NCBI RefSeq assembly: GCF_021018745.1
Contig: NZ_CP063845.1
Coordinates: 2,418,001-2,482,000, forward strand
Length of the DNA stretch: 64,000 nt
Reading direction: 5' to 3'
Source: Gloeobacter morelensis MG652769
GTDB lineage: Bacteria; Cyanobacteriota; Cyanobacteriia; Gloeobacterales; Gloeobacteraceae
Made by a program: the position numbers and the translations under genes. The notes beneath the pieces were generated by a model that was not told the DNA's origin, searched no databases, and saw only the letters and a list, made by a program, of their open reading frames with translations. This document shows positions 63,481 to 64,000 of this stretch, one piece after another. Position 1 is the stretch's first letter, and each line of letters starts with the position of its first letter.

Positions 63481-64000
63481 TGCGCAACCGCCGCGGCCTG
63501 ACCTTGCTCGAACTGTTGATTGCGGCGGTGATTGGTCTGTTGCTGGTGGGGGCTGTGACCTACACTTTCACCAGCTTCGGCAAAAATGCCCTGGTTGAAA
63601 ATGCCGTAAGCGACGTGCAGATGGATCTGCACAGCGCCCTCGGATTGATGACCGACGAATTGCGCCAGGCCCGCTATATCTACAACACCGACCCTGAAAG
63701 CAGTGCTACTGATCGTTTGCGCCTTGAGCCGGTCAGCCCGACGCTCGCCACCGAGGAGACGACGCTCGCTTCTGCGAATTTTGACAAAAGCCGGTTGGTG
63801 CAGGCCAACTCACCCGGCTTTCGGATCTTGCTGGCTTTCTGGGTGCCCACGGTGGCAGGCACGGGCCGCCTCGGGGAGCGCGCCTCTCCCGCGGGCCGGG
63901 GAACACCGCTCGCTTTCAACCTCGATAGCGGTGCTCTGACCGCCTGGGGCTCCGCCAATTCGATTCCGGCCTACAACCTGATCGTCTACTACGTCACCGA
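63480..64000 (+). CDS. minor prepilin (PilW-like), 3' truncated by the window edge
   Basis: The gene starts at ATG 63480, sharing one base with the previous stop (TGATG). About 173 residues are visible and the frame is open at the window end. The prepilin signal is NRRGLTLLELLIAAVIGLLL, with Glu at +5 after the Gly. The following helix (VQMDLHSALGLMTDELRQAR) resembles PilW/GspJ. It is the fourth gene of the operon. Confidence 0.85.
   Translation, partial: MRNRRGLTLLELLIAAVIGLLLVGAVTYTFTSFGKNALVENAVSDVQMDLHSALGLMTDELRQARYIYNTDPESSATDRLRLEPVSPTLATEETTLASANFDKSRLVQANSPGFRILLAFWVPTVAGTGRLGERASPAGRGTPLAFNLDSGALTAWGSANSIPAYNLIVYYVT

Overview
The window looks like chromosomal DNA of an early-branching, high-GC cyanobacterium, most likely Gloeobacter. 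The cyanobacterial signature genes are Mg-protoporphyrin IX methyltransferase (chlM), Ycf34, Ycf51, a Psb32-like TPM-domain protein, a DUF4079 protein, a DUF2949 protein and a phosphoribulokinase relative. The species call is inference from gene content and base composition, not a database match.

Layout. 1-4.0 kb: a type I secretion or efflux set (ABC exporter cut by the window edge, HlyD-type adaptor, TolC-type outer-membrane protein). 4.1-5.7 kb: a gamma-glutamylcyclotransferase-like protein, a secreted protein and an AT-richer spacer. 5.7-18.4 kb, all on the minus strand: an arsenic/phosphate island. In transcription order it holds arsI, arsR2, an aquaglyceroporin, arsC, arsH, a PTP-like phosphatase, arsR1, then pstS4-pstC-pstA-pstB-pstS3-pstS2-pstS1, a 39-residue membrane microprotein and a zinc-ribbon PstS-like protein. 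18.6-23.9 kb: PhoX alkaline phosphatase and a 5'-nucleotidase, with Pho-box-like sites. 23.9-25.9 kb: formaldehyde detoxification (fghA, frmA-type dehydrogenase). 26-37 kb: a PRK-like kinase, an M28 peptidase, era, a low-GC ParA/AlbA_2 gene pair, prfA, rpmE, rpsI, rplM, bolA, ycf51, tyrS and lipB. 37-50 kb: a stand-alone protease-propeptide-like protein, an ABC1 kinase, a hybrid histidine kinase, an RCK-pore-RCK channel, a TerC protein behind a yybP-ykoY manganese riboswitch, a 2Fe-2S ferredoxin-like protein, a CGNR protein, a HerA-like ATPase, a LuxR response regulator and a Uma2 protein. 50-55.7 kb: chlM, mreD, mreC, mreB, rodZ and a pseudouridine synthase. 55.9-59.5 kb: TPM protein, ycf34, lgt, a DUF2949 protein, a tandem Cas2/SinR-like protein and a DUF4079 protein. 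59.5-64 kb: a pilin-like operon that runs off the end.

The most interesting signal is regulatory. A dyad ATCAA-N6-TTGAT, the type bound by ArsR of Synechocystis, lies upstream of pstS4 and pstS3. One-mismatch copies lie beside both and upstream of pstS1. A second dyad, ATCGT-N6-ACGAT, lies upstream of arsI and of the aquaporin gene. pstS2 and phoX instead carry paired Pho-box-like half-sites. This suggests that the high-affinity phosphate transporter, which is also the arsenate entry route, is partly under arsenic control, with two ArsR proteins reading two operator types. The second notable item is the low-GC ParA/AlbA_2 pair wedged between prfA and era. The third is a PilX-like protein with a CXXCH haem motif.
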